From NCBI RefSeq assembly GCF_023953935.1, contig NZ_JAMLIW010000001.1:62001-126000 (forward strand): a stretch of DNA of 64,000 nucleotides, written 5' to 3'. The notes under the pieces were generated by a model. The model made no database searches and was not told the origin of the DNA. It worked only from the letters and a program-made list of their open reading frames with translations. Below are positions 17,129-25,297 of this stretch, in pieces. The position numbers were made by a program, and so were the translations under genes. Numbering within the stretch: the first letter of the stretch is position 1; each line of letters starts with the position of its first letter. Source of the DNA: Thermomonas sp. (lineage in GTDB: Bacteria > Pseudomonadota > Gammaproteobacteria > Xanthomonadales > Xanthomonadaceae).

Positions 17129-17300
17129 AGCCGACGGCTTCCAACAATTCCGCCCTGCGGAAACCGCCGCAAACACCCCCGATCCTCCAAGCGATCGGGC
17201 CCGGCAAGCACCCAACGTGGCTATGCCCTTATGCCCAAACGACATGCCCGATGCGGCGCGCAGGGCGGATGATGGGCCATCGCTCCTCCACCCTGCCGCC

Positions 17301-18452
17301 ATGACCGAATTCATCCCGCCGGGCACCCGCTGGTTCAACCTGCCCTCGCCGTTTCCGATGAAACGCGGCGGCGCGTTGCACGGCGCGCGGCTGGCCTACG
17401 AAACCTGGGGCACGCTCGATGCCGAGCGCGGCAATGCCATCCTGATCCTGCCCGGGATGTCGCCCGACGCCCATGCCGCGTCCAATCCCGCCAACCCCGC
17501 ACCGGGCTGGTGGGAATGGATGATCGGGCCAGGCAAGCCCATCGACACCAACCGCTGGTTCGTCATCTGCGTGAACGCGCTGGGCAGCTGCAAGGGCAGC
17601 ACCGGGCCCGCGTCGGTGAATCCGGCCACCGGCGAAGCCTGGCGGCTGGAGTTCCCCGAACTGTCGATCGAGGACGGCGCCGACGCCGCCGCCGAACTGG
17701 TGCGGGGCCTCGGGATCGACGCACTGGCCTGCCTGATCGGCAACTCGATGGGCGCGATGACCGCGCTGGCCCTGCTCAATCGACACCCCGGCATCGCCCG
17801 CAACCACATCAACATCTGCGGCGCCGCCCGCGCGCTGCCGTTCTCGATCGTGATCCGCTCGCTGCAGCGCGAGGCGATCCGCAACGATCCCGACTGGAAC
17901 GACGGCCACTACAGCGACGCCCGCTACCCGGAAAACGGCATGCGGATGGCGCGCAAACTCGGCGTGATGACCTACCGCTCGGCGCTGGAATGGGACGGCC
18001 GCTTCGGCCGCGTGCGGCTGGACTCCGAGCGTCGTGACGATGACGAACCCTTCGGCGCCGAATTCGAAATCGAAGGCTATCTGGAAGCCCACGCCCAGCG
18101 CTTCGTCCGCCGCTACGACCCCAACTGCTACCTCTACCTGAGCCGCTCGATCGACTGGTTCGACCTCGGCGAAGCCCACGGCGGCAGCACCGAAAACGCG
18201 CTTGCGGAAATCCGCAACCTCGAGCGTGCGCTGGTGATCGGCGTGAAAACCGACATCCTGTTCCCGATCCAGCAGCAGGAAGAAATCGCCGCCGGGCTGC
18301 GCCGCGCCGGCACCGAGACCCGCTTCCTGCCGCTGCCCTCGCCGCAGGGCCACGACGCCTTCCTGGTCGACACCGAGCGCTTCGCACCGGCCGTCACCGG
18401 CTTCCTGCGCACCCTGCACAGCGTCAGCCTGCTCACCGACAAGGTCGCCTGA
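17301..18452 (+). CDS. MetX-family acyltransferase, probably serine O-succinyltransferase
   Basis: 383 residues, an alpha/beta hydrolase of the homoserine O-acetyltransferase family. The nucleophile Ser is in LIGNSMGAM, with Asp in VKTDILFP and His in PQGHDAF. Classical MetX enzymes have GGSMGG at the nucleophile elbow. The GNSMG form, together with the overall sequence, resembles the Xanthomonadaceae enzymes characterised or annotated as serine O-succinyltransferases, which feed cysteine synthesis. That assignment is from memory of the family and was not tested. I used the ATG giving MTEFIPPGTR, the usual family start. Confidence 0.8.
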   Translation: MTEFIPPGTRWFNLPSPFPMKRGGALHGARLAYETWGTLDAERGNAILILPGMSPDAHAASNPANPAPGWWEWMIGPGKPIDTNRWFVICVNALGSCKGSTGPASVNPATGEAWRLEFPELSIEDGADAAAELVRGLGIDALACLIGNSMGAMTALALLNRHPGIARNHINICGAARALPFSIVIRSLQREAIRNDPDWNDGHYSDARYPENGMRMARKLGVMTYRSALEWDGRFGRVRLDSERRDDDEPFGAEFEIEGYLEAHAQRFVRRYDPNCYLYLSRSIDWFDLGEAHGGSTENALAEIRNLERALVIGVKTDILFPIQQQEEIAAGLRRAGTETRFLPLPSPQGHDAFLVDTERFAPAVTGFLRTLHSVSLLTDKVA

Positions 18453-18466
18453 GCGCCGCACTCCGC

Positions 18467-18472
18467 TATACT
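18467..18472 (+). promoter_or_regulatory. -10 element of the tRNA-Leu promoter
   Basis: TATACT lies 10 nt before the tRNA 5' end and is followed by a GC-rich discriminator (GCGCGTCC), as is usual for stringently controlled tRNA promoters. No good -35 hexamer is visible because that position falls in the preceding coding sequence. Confidence 0.4.
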
Positions 18473-18482
18473 GCGCGTCCGC

Positions 18483-18569
18483 GCCGGAGTGGCGGAATCG
18501 GTAGACGCAGCGGACTCAAAATCCGCCGCCCTTAAAAGCGTGTGGGTTCGAGTCCCACCTCCGGCACCA
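18483..18569 (+). tRNA. tRNA-Leu(CAA)
   Basis: 87 nt including an encoded CCA. The acceptor stem is GCCGGAG/CTCCGGC. The anticodon stem GCGGA/TCCGC encloses the loop CTCAAAA with anticodon CAA. A long class II variable arm (CGC...GCG) and the T arm GTGGG-TTCGAGT-CCCAC follow. It marks the border between core genes and the accessory region. Confidence 0.95.
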
Positions 18570-18606
18570 GAGGCACTTCCATCAACATCCAGCAAGGTCA
18601 CTAAAC

Positions 18607-18629
18607 CCCCTGAATTTCAGGGGTTTTTT
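18607..18629 (+). terminator. Rho-independent terminator after tRNA-Leu
   Basis: CCCCTGA-ATT-TCAGGGG (7-bp stem, 3-nt loop) followed by six or more T. It lies 37 nt after the tRNA. Confidence 0.9.
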
Positions 18630-18798
18630 ATTGCCTGCGCATTGAGACTATCCCCCGAGACCCCGCCGAAAGGTGGGGTTTCTGCTTCTGACGCCACGCG
18701 GGGCACGGCTGCACCGCCCGTGGAGCGGGCATCCACGTTGACCTCGGCCGGCCATCGGAAGCGGCGACGGTCTCCCATGAGTGGCTTCCGCCACTGAG

Positions 18799-18835
18799 TT
18801 GGTCGTCGTGGCGACAGTACGGTATGCTACCGTAC
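18799..18835 (+). promoter_or_regulatory. Promoter and palindromic operator of the toxin-antitoxin pair
   Basis: TTGGTC, 18 nt, TATGCT form a plausible promoter. GTACGGTA-TGC-TACCGTAC (18817-18835) is a perfect 8-bp inverted repeat that overlaps the -10. It is followed at once by the AAGGAGG ribosome binding site. This is the expected layout for autorepression by a ribbon-helix-helix antitoxin. Confidence 0.65.
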
Positions 18836-18848
18836 AAGGAGGCTCGCC

Positions 18849-19097
18849 ATGACCACGATCGTCGACCGTCTCGACCTGCGCCTGAGCACGGAGGACAAGA
18901 ACCGCTTGCGCCGCGCCGCCAAGCTGCACGGCCTGCCGGTGGCCACCTTCGTGCGCGAAGTCGCCCTGCGTGAGGCGGAGACCACCATCGCCCATCCGCC
19001 CAAGGCCCACCACGGCAGTTTGGCCGCCCGCCTGCGCGGTCGCGCCACCGCGCGCCTGGGCACCGACGAAATCATGCGACTGACCCGCGGCGCATGA
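18849..19097 (+). CDS. Ribbon-helix-helix antitoxin (VapB-like)
   Basis: 82 residues. The N-terminal part (RLDLRLSTEDKNRLRRAAKLHGL...FVREVALREAE) has the strand-helix-helix pattern of RHH/DUF1778-like DNA-binding antitoxins. The basic C-terminal half would contact the toxin. AAGGAGG sits 6 nt before the ATG. It is followed 10 bp later by a PIN-domain toxin gene, which identifies the pair. The exact antitoxin family is uncertain. Confidence 0.75.
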   Translation: MTTIVDRLDLRLSTEDKNRLRRAAKLHGLPVATFVREVALREAETTIAHPPKAHHGSLAARLRGRATARLGTDEIMRLTRGA

Positions 19098-19107
19098 GGC
19101 GAGCACA

Positions 19108-19512
19108 ATGAAGCGGGTGCTGGTGGATGCCAACGTCCTGCTGGACGTGCTGACCGACGACCCGCAGTGGTACGACTGGTCGGCGACGCAGCTCGATGCT
19201 TGCGCGCAGGACGCCGAGCTGTGCATCAACCCCATCGTTTACGCCGAGGTCTCGGTCGGCTTCGAACGGATCGAGGAGTTGGACAGTGCCCTGTCACCGG
19301 ATGCGTTCACCCGGCTGGAGCTGCCGTGGGAAGCGGGCTTCCTGGCCGGCAAGGCCTTTCTCCATTACCGTCGCGCCAGGGGTGCACGCACGTCGCCGCT
19401 GCCGGATTTCTACATCGGTGCCCATGCCGCCATCGCGGGGATGGCGCTGCTGACGCGGGATGCCAAGCGCTACCGCACGTACTATCCCAAGCTTGAATTG
19501 ATCTGTCCTTGA
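19108..19512 (+). CDS. vapC: PIN-domain ribonuclease toxin (VapC-like)
   Basis: 134 residues. The PIN-domain acidic residues are visible: Asp7 in LVDANVLLD, Glu in YAEVSVGFERIEEL, and Asp in LPDFYIGAHAA and LLTRDAKRYRTYYP. This fold cleaves RNA, most often tRNA or rRNA, using Mg2+. The ending KRYRTYYPKLELI is typical of VapC. It is the second gene of a two-gene toxin-antitoxin operon downstream of tRNA-Leu. Confidence 0.85.
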   Translation: MKRVLVDANVLLDVLTDDPQWYDWSATQLDACAQDAELCINPIVYAEVSVGFERIEELDSALSPDAFTRLELPWEAGFLAGKAFLHYRRARGARTSPLPDFYIGAHAAIAGMALLTRDAKRYRTYYPKLELICP

Positions 19513-19698
19513 GCAGGAAGTCGAACGCACATGCAACTGCCACAACGGATCGCTGAAAAACTGGCAGGCTGGCGTGCCGTGGCACCGCGCTCCCCGGTGG
19601 GCTACTGTTCGGACTGACCGATGCGTTTGCCACCGACACGCAAAAAGCAGACACAGTGGAATGCCTTCCTGCGCAGGAACCGGCTTGCCGCGTCACAG

Positions 19699-19812
19699 CT
19701 AGTACGAGGCTTCGCTGAAGCGGTGCCGCCGGCACAGGTCCTTGACCGCCACGCCGACTTCGGCCTCACGCAGGAAGCCGATGATCTGTTCGTCCGAAAA
19801 ACGCTTCTTCAC
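19699..19812 (-). pseudogene. IS3-family transposase OrfA remnant
   Basis: 37 codons from a GTG read KKRFSDEQIIGFLREAE, then GVAVKDLCRRHRFSEASY and a stop. This is the N-terminal helix-turn-helix part of IS3/IS407-group OrfA, cut off just before the usual YxWR continuation. No OrfB and no clear terminal inverted repeats were found. It is a dead fragment and evidence of past insertion activity in this island. The 566-bp gap 19513-20078 contains this, the fragment below, and otherwise no gene. Confidence 0.75.
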
Positions 19813-19890
19813 GTCCAATCGCCTTCGGGTGAGGGATTGGACTCCAAATCACCGTGCTACTCAACAGCGGGGGGACGTCGATGAAGGCAT

Positions 19891-20031
19891 GCTGATTTTC
19901 GCCGAACGCATATCTGGAGGCGCTGGCGTGAGCGCGTCGGTTCCGCCCGCCAATCGCATCTCGTCAATCCGGCAGCGCTTGCTGGATCGCGCCCGGGTGC
20001 GACAGGCGCGGAACCTCGAGCTGGACCGCTG
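19891..20031 (+). pseudogene. Possible AbiEii-type toxin N-terminal fragment
   Basis: The frame beginning MLIFAERISGGAG ends 47 codons later. Its segment ISSIRQRLLDRARVR resembles the SIRQRLLNRAR start of AbiEii/AbiGii nucleotidyltransferase toxins, then degenerates and stops at LELDR. It is too short to function. The likeness is by eye and covers only about 15 residues, so the assignment is tentative. Confidence 0.3.
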
Positions 20032-20078
20032 AGCGTTCCGCTATCCTTGCGGGTAAACCGTCGCAGGCAAGGAATCCC

Positions 20079-22550
20079 GTGCCCTACAACGAGGAAGAAA
20101 CGCGTTTCCATCTGATTGATCCCGTGCTTCGTCGCAAGGGCTATGACGATCCTCGGCGAATCAAGATGGAAACTCCGGCACCGGTCGAGCCCACGGGGCC
20201 CAAAGGTCGCCGCCGCAGGGGTACGGGTCGCACGGATTATTTGCTCTGCGTACAGGTGGGCGACATGCCCAAGCCGATGCCGGTGGCGGTGCTGGAAGCC
20301 AAGCGCGAAAGCGCCGATCCGCTTGCCGGCATGCAGCAGGCCAAGGGCTACGCAGACTGTGCACGCTTCGACGTGCAGTACGTGTTTGCCAGCAACGGCC
20401 ATCTGTATGGCGCGTTCGACAAGCCCAGCGGTATCCAGACCGGCCCGCATCCGCTGGACGACTTCCCGCCGCATCCCGATCTGTGCGCCCGCTATGCGAA
20501 GGACAAGGGCATCGATCTTGCTTCGCCCGAGGCCGCGCTGCTGTTTCAGGCCGACAGCCCGGCGTGGTCGGCCAGTCGCTACTACCAGGACGCCGCCATC
20601 CGCGCCGCGTTCGAGAAGATCATCCGCGAGCGCCAGGCCGGCAACGCGCCGCGCGTGTTGCTCACGCTCGCCACCGGCGCAGGCAAGACCATCATCGCCA
20701 CCAACCTGCTGTGGCGGATGGCGCAGGCGGGCCTGCTGCCCAAACCTGCCTTGTTCCTGTGTGATCGCGACGAATTGCGTCGGCAAGCGCACGACAAACT
20801 CTCGGCCGCATTCGGCGGCAATGCCCGCATCGTGGAAACCGTGCGCGGCCACAACGCCGCTGCCAATGCGCGCATCCATATCGCCACCTACCAGACCCTG
20901 GGGATCGATGGCGAGGAGGACGATGGCGGCGATGCCAGCTTCCTCACCGAGCACTACGGCGAAGACGCCTTTTCCGTCATCATCATCGACGAATGCCACC
21001 GCAGTGCCTGGGGCAAGTGGTCGCAGGTGCTCACCCGCAACCCCAACGCCATCCACATCGGCCTGACCGCCACGCCGCGCAAGCTCAAGCCACCCAGACG
21101 TCCGCGACGCCCCGTTCGTGGTGCGCCTGTCGAACCACGCCGTGCAGCAATCGCGCAGGAGCTGGAAACCGCCCTCGCCAAAGACGCGGCCATCACCGCC
21201 CACAACGTCCGGTATTTCGGCGAGCCGGTGTACGAATACACGCTGGCGCAGGCGCAGGAAGATGGCTATCTGGCCGCCTGCGAAATCATCAAGCGCAAGG
21301 CCGACATCGACGCCCGCGTGTTCACCCGTGGCGAAGTCCTCGCGGCCAAGGTCAAGGACATCAAGACCGGCAAACTGCTCACCGAAGCGGACCTGAACAA
21401 GAACACCTACACCGGCAAGGATTTCGATGACGAATTGTTCATCGACCTGCGCACGCCGGCGATGTGTCAGGACCTGTTCAAGCTGCTGTGCGAAAACGGC
21501 GGGCCGGAGCAGAAAGTCATCATTTTCTGCACCCGCGATGCCCACGCCGACCGCGTGGCAATGCACATGAACAATCTGTACAGGACGTGGTGCACGGCCA
21601 ATAGCCACGCGCGCAAGGACGACTATGCCTTCAAGTGCACGGCCGATGCCGGCGCCGACAAGATCGAGGCCATGCGCGGCAGCGGCTCCCGCGCCTTCAT
21701 CGCCTGCACCGTGGACCTGCTGGAAGCCGGCGTGGACATCGAGCGGCTCAACGCGGTGGTGTTCTTCCGCTACCTGCAATCCAGCATCAAATTCCACCAG
21801 ATGGTGGGGCGCGGCACCCGCATCGACGAGGCCACGCAGAAGTACAAGTTCTGGCTGTACGACTACACCGGCGTGACCGACCTGTTCGGCACCGAGTTCA
21901 TCACCCAGCCGCCGCGTTCCGGTGGTGGTGGGGGCGGTGGTGGCGGTGAGGAAGGCGAACCCTATGAAGGTACGCCTATCCCCGGTATCCGCCTGGGCGA
22001 AGGCGAGAGTGTCTTGATCAATGCCCAAGGCCGCTTCATCCTCGCCAACCGCAACGGCCAGGCCACGCCGATCCCGGTGGACGAATATCGGCGTGAAGTG
22101 ATCCAGCGCGTACTGTCCGAAGCGCACAACCTGGACGACTTCCGCGCGCTGTGGGTCGAGGCGAAGAAGCGCCGGCAACTGATCGACCATCTCCTGGGCG
22201 ACCACCTCAGCCCCGAAGTCATCCGCGAGGCGGACCAGATGGCGGAGTTCGACCTGTTCGATTTCTTCGGCAAGCACGGCTACCACGCGCGGGCGCTGAA
22301 ACGACCGGAGCGCGGTGCGCACTACGTCAGCGCGAATGCGGCGTGGTTTGCCGGGATGGAGGCGAAGTCCGCCATCGTGCTGCGCGGGCTGGGCGCGCAG
22401 TTCGCCCAAGGCGGCACCGAGGCGCTGGAGTCGGACAGCCTGTTCGATGTGCCGGACATCGCCCGGGCCGGAGGCATCAAGGCGCTGCGCGCGCTGGGCA
22501 AGCCGGTGGAGGTGATGCAGGACGCGAAGATGAGGTTGTTTGGGGTATGA
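20079..22550 (+). CDS. hsdR: Type I restriction enzyme, R subunit (HsdR)
   Basis: 823 residues. The N-terminal nuclease shows Asp53 and Glu73-x-Lys75 (VLEAKRES). The SF2 translocase has Walker A GAGKT (200-204), DECH (304-307), TATP (330-333) and QMVGRGTR. The C-terminal domain (from about 640) contacts the methylase. GTG start with AAGGA 5 nt upstream. Two oddities are visible: an Arg/Pro-rich insertion just after TATP (about 334-350), and a run of ten Gly after the helicase part, probably a flexible linker. The stop overlaps the hsdS start. It cleaves unmodified DNA after translocation. Confidence 0.92.
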   Translation: MPYNEEETRFHLIDPVLRRKGYDDPRRIKMETPAPVEPTGPKGRRRRGTGRTDYLLCVQVGDMPKPMPVAVLEAKRESADPLAGMQQAKGYADCARFDVQYVFASNGHLYGAFDKPSGIQTGPHPLDDFPPHPDLCARYAKDKGIDLASPEAALLFQADSPAWSASRYYQDAAIRAAFEKIIRERQAGNAPRVLLTLATGAGKTIIATNLLWRMAQAGLLPKPALFLCDRDELRRQAHDKLSAAFGGNARIVETVRGHNAAANARIHIATYQTLGIDGEEDDGGDASFLTEHYGEDAFSVIIIDECHRSAWGKWSQVLTRNPNAIHIGLTATPRKLKPPRRPRRPVRGAPVEPRRAAIAQELETALAKDAAITAHNVRYFGEPVYEYTLAQAQEDGYLAACEIIKRKADIDARVFTRGEVLAAKVKDIKTGKLLTEADLNKNTYTGKDFDDELFIDLRTPAMCQDLFKLLCENGGPEQKVIIFCTRDAHADRVAMHMNNLYRTWCTANSHARKDDYAFKCTADAGADKIEAMRGSGSRAFIACTVDLLEAGVDIERLNAVVFFRYLQSSIKFHQMVGRGTRIDEATQKYKFWLYDYTGVTDLFGTEFITQPPRSGGGGGGGGGEEGEPYEGTPIPGIRLGEGESVLINAQGRFILANRNGQATPIPVDEYRREVIQRVLSEAHNLDDFRALWVEAKKRRQLIDHLLGDHLSPEVIREADQMAEFDLFDFFGKHGYHARALKRPERGAHYVSANAAWFAGMEAKSAIVLRGLGAQFAQGGTEALESDSLFDVPDIARAGGIKALRALGKPVEVMQDAKMRLFGV

Positions 22551-23800
22551 CCACCACACCGTCATTCCCGCGCAAGCGGGCCGCTTCTGACAGCCGAATG
22601 GCTGTCCAATCCAGTGGCTTTGTGAGGCTCGGCGACTGCTGCAAGTTCTATAGCGGCGGCACCCCGGCCAAGGGCACGGCCCAGTATTGGAATGGCGACA
22701 TTCCTTGGTTTTCGCCGAAAGACATCAAGACTTTTGACTTGTGTGTCGCACAAGACAGGATTTCGAAACTTGCCATTGCCGAGTCGGCAACCCAACTCAT
22801 CATGCCTGGCACGATTCTCGTTGTTGGCCGCTCCGGTGTTCTGGCGCACACATTGCCAGTCGGTATCGTTCGACAGCCTTCGACATTCAATCAAGACATC
22901 AAAGCCATCGTTCCAAGCGATGCCTTTGACCCCGAGTTCGTTGCGCTATATCTACGTGCGAAACAGCCGCACGTCTTAGCCGACGGCGTGAAGCGCGGCC
23001 CAACCGTGCACAGCCTTGTAGCTAATTTTCTCGAAGACCTCGAAATTCCTACGTTGCAATTGCCAGAACAACGCCACATCGCCGCCCGCCTGAAAGCCCA
23101 ACTGGCCGAGGTGGACACCGCGCGGCAGGCGGCGCAGGCGCAGGTGCGGGAGGCTGGCTTGCTGCGCCAGCGCCTGCTGCGCCAGACCTTCGATGCGCTG
23201 CATGATGCGCCGCGCAAGGTATTGGGTGAGTGGGCGAAGACCACCAGCGGCTCCACGCCACCGCGTGGAGACAAGCGTTACTGGTCGCCTGCCGAAATTC
23301 CGTGGGTGAAAACCGGTGAAGTCGCCTTCGCGCCAATCAGCACGACTGAAGAAGCCATCTCGCGGCAGGCGCTGGAGGAATGTTCGCTGACCTTGCTGCC
23401 GCCGCAAAGCGTGCTCATCGCCATGATCGGTCAGGGCAAGACACGCGGTCAGTCGGCGATTCTCCAGATAGAGGCGGTGACCAATCAGAACTGCTTTGCA
23501 ATCCTGCCGAACGACTCTTGGGATGCGACGTTCCTGTATCACTGGCTGATGGCTTCGTATAAAGACTTGCGGGAACTTTCGGCTTCACGAGGCGGAAGTC
23601 AGTCGGCATTGAACGGAGCTTTGTTGAACGCGCTGGAAATCCCCGCCCCCGACATCGACACCCAACGCCACCTCGTCACCCGACTGCAAGCCCAACTCGC
23701 GCAGGCCGACGCCATCGCCCACGCCGCCGCCGCGCAACTGGCCGAAATCGAACGCCTGCCGCAGCGGCTGCTGGCCAAGGCCTTCGCCGCGCCCGCCTGA
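22547..23800 (+). CDS. hsdS: Type I restriction enzyme, specificity subunit (HsdS)
   Basis: 417 residues with two target-recognition domains (about 25-165 and 220-375), each followed by a conserved helical spacer (PEQRHIAARLKAQLAEVD and TQRHLVTRLQAQLAQAD). The TRD-coding stretches are less GC-rich than the neighbours, as usual for exchangeable TRDs. The start overlaps the hsdR stop (ATGA). An in-frame ATG at 22598 is an alternative, and the intervening codons are made of two small hairpins that look like an inserted repeat. It sets the DNA sequence recognised by the R and M subunits. Confidence 0.9.
   Translation: MTTTPSFPRKRAASDSRMAVQSSGFVRLGDCCKFYSGGTPAKGTAQYWNGDIPWFSPKDIKTFDLCVAQDRISKLAIAESATQLIMPGTILVVGRSGVLAHTLPVGIVRQPSTFNQDIKAIVPSDAFDPEFVALYLRAKQPHVLADGVKRGPTVHSLVANFLEDLEIPTLQLPEQRHIAARLKAQLAEVDTARQAAQAQVREAGLLRQRLLRQTFDALHDAPRKVLGEWAKTTSGSTPPRGDKRYWSPAEIPWVKTGEVAFAPISTTEEAISRQALEECSLTLLPPQSVLIAMIGQGKTRGQSAILQIEAVTNQNCFAILPNDSWDATFLYHWLMASYKDLRELSASRGGSQSALNGALLNALEIPAPDIDTQRHLVTRLQAQLAQADAIAHAAAAQLAEIERLPQRLLAKAFAAPA
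22561..22606. repeat. REP-like hairpins inside the 5' end of hsdS
   Basis: TCATTCCCGC-GCAA-GCGGG and then GACAGCC-GAAT-GGCTGTC form two hairpins in tandem. The TCATTCCCGCGCAAGCGGG motif is common in intergenic repeats of related genomes (from memory). Here it is read through as the first codons of hsdS. Confidence 0.5.
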
Positions 23801-23826
23801 TCGGAGCGGCCCGACGGCGTGCTAGA

Positions 23827-23852
23827 GTTAAGCATGTCAATCTGTGCTTAAC
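23827..23852. promoter_or_regulatory. Perfect inverted repeat before the ATPase gene
   Basis: GTTAAGCA, a 10-nt spacer, TGCTTAAC: 8-bp perfect arms ending 11 nt before the ATPase start codon. It sits in the only sizeable gap of the operon (63 bp). It could be an operator or an RNA hairpin that limits ATPase translation; no SD sequence is visible for that gene. Confidence 0.5.
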
Positions 23853-23863
23853 CCGTATTTCTC

Positions 23864-25297
23864 ATGAAAGACGTTTCAGATCAGCAAGTTGCAGAGCATC
23901 TTAAGCGCCTGAATCCGTGGTGGCAGAGCGCCACGATGGACGACGCAACCTTGGCGCTGCGCCCCCGTGCCTACCTGGACCCGGTGCGGCAACTGTTGCT
24001 GGAGCCCAAGCTGCGCCGCGCCGTGGTGCTGCTGGGCCCACGCCGGGTCGGCAAGACCATCCTGATCCGCCACCTGATCGCCGATCTGCTGGCGCGCGGC
24101 ACGCCCGCGCAGCGCATCGCCTATGTGGAAATGGATCACCCGCTGCTGCACGGCCAGTCGCTCGAGGCCCTGATCCGCCAGATCGAGGAGGCGGCGCCCG
24201 GCGGCGACGGCACGCGCTACCTGTTCTTCGACGAGATCCAGTCGCACAAGGATTGGGAGAAGCACCTCAAGCCGCTGGTGGACCATCGCCCCGACCTGCG
24301 CATCCTGGTATCCGGCTCCGCTGCTGCCGCGCTCAAGCGCCAGAGCACCGAATCCGGCGCGGGGCGCTTCACCGATTTCCTGTTGCCGCCGCTGACCTTT
24401 TCCGAATATCTGGACCTGCGCCAGGAACCCGCCGCCGTCCGCGAGGAAACACCGGGCGTCTACCTGCTGGAGGACATTGGCCGGCTGAACGCCCAGTTCG
24501 TGGAGTACGTCAACTACGGTGGCTATCCCGAACTGGCGCTGTCGCCGGTGGTACGTGGCAACCCGGAACGGTTCGTCAAGTCCGACATCGTGGACAAGGT
24601 GCTGCTGCGCGACCTGCCGCAGTTGTATGGCATCAAGGACATCCAGGAACTCAATTCGCTGTTCACCCTGCTGGCCTTCAACACGGCGGAGGAAGTCGCG
24701 TTCGAGCAACTGTCCAAACGCAGCGGGGTCGGCAAGCAGACCATCCAGAAGTACATCGAGTACCTGGAAGCTGCGTTCCTGATCAAGCGTGTGTTCCGGG
24801 TGGATCAGGACGGAAAGCGTTACCAGCGCGAGCGCCACTTCAAGGTTTACCTGACCAATTCGGCGATGTACACCGGCCTGTTCGGTGCCAAGACGGCGGA
24901 GGATCCGGAGTTCGGGCACCTGGTCGAAACGGCATTGTTCGCGCAGCGCTTCCACGAGGATGCGCGGCTCAATTACGCGCGCTGGGGCACCGACGACAGC
25001 GAGGTGGATCTGGTGGAGTCGTCCCAGGCGCTCAAGCCGGTGGCTGCGCTGGAAATCAAGTGGAGCGACAAGTACGCGGACAAACCCGAGTCGCTCAAGG
25101 GGCTGATGAAATTCGTGCGCGCCAATCACTTGCCGTCAGCCTGGGCCACCACCCGCAGCCTGATCCGCCAGCAGACGATCGACGGCAGCGAGATTCGCCA
25201 TTGGCCAGCCGCGGTGCTGGCCTTCCACTACGGCGTGCGCGCCGTGCAGGGCCGGCTGGCCGGCTTTGAAGCACAGATCAAGGAAATCGTTAAGTGA
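23864..25297 (+). CDS. AAA ATPase with DUF4143 domain, inside the hsd operon
   Basis: 477 residues. The N-terminal P-loop domain has Walker A GPRRVGKT (58-65), Walker B YLFFDEIQ (119-126) and a sensor-like ILVSGSAA. A winged-helix-like stretch follows (about 255-300). The C-terminal DUF4143 domain shows DSEVDLVE then AALEIKWSD, the D...ExK arrangement of a PD-(D/E)XK nuclease-like fold. These ATPases are common and mostly uncharacterised. The gene sits between hsdS and hsdM and overlaps hsdM by 4 nt, so it is co-translated with the methylase. A role in the RM system or in defence is inferred from position only. Confidence 0.85.
   Translation: MKDVSDQQVAEHLKRLNPWWQSATMDDATLALRPRAYLDPVRQLLLEPKLRRAVVLLGPRRVGKTILIRHLIADLLARGTPAQRIAYVEMDHPLLHGQSLEALIRQIEEAAPGGDGTRYLFFDEIQSHKDWEKHLKPLVDHRPDLRILVSGSAAAALKRQSTESGAGRFTDFLLPPLTFSEYLDLRQEPAAVREETPGVYLLEDIGRLNAQFVEYVNYGGYPELALSPVVRGNPERFVKSDIVDKVLLRDLPQLYGIKDIQELNSLFTLLAFNTAEEVAFEQLSKRSGVGKQTIQKYIEYLEAAFLIKRVFRVDQDGKRYQRERHFKVYLTNSAMYTGLFGAKTAEDPEFGHLVETALFAQRFHEDARLNYARWGTDDSEVDLVESSQALKPVAALEIKWSDKYADKPESLKGLMKFVRANHLPSAWATTRSLIRQQTIDGSEIRHWPAAVLAFHYGVRAVQGRLAGFEAQIKEIVK

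Noticed and set aside
19857-22565. Very long open frames antisense to real genes, for example 19857-22565 (-), 29422-31623 (+), 52240-55260 (-) and 6482-9163 (+)
   Set aside because: They are shadows of hsdR, pnp, mutS and the msrAB/aminotransferase genes on the other strand. High GC makes stop codons rare in these frames; their products show no domain logic and no ribosome binding sites.
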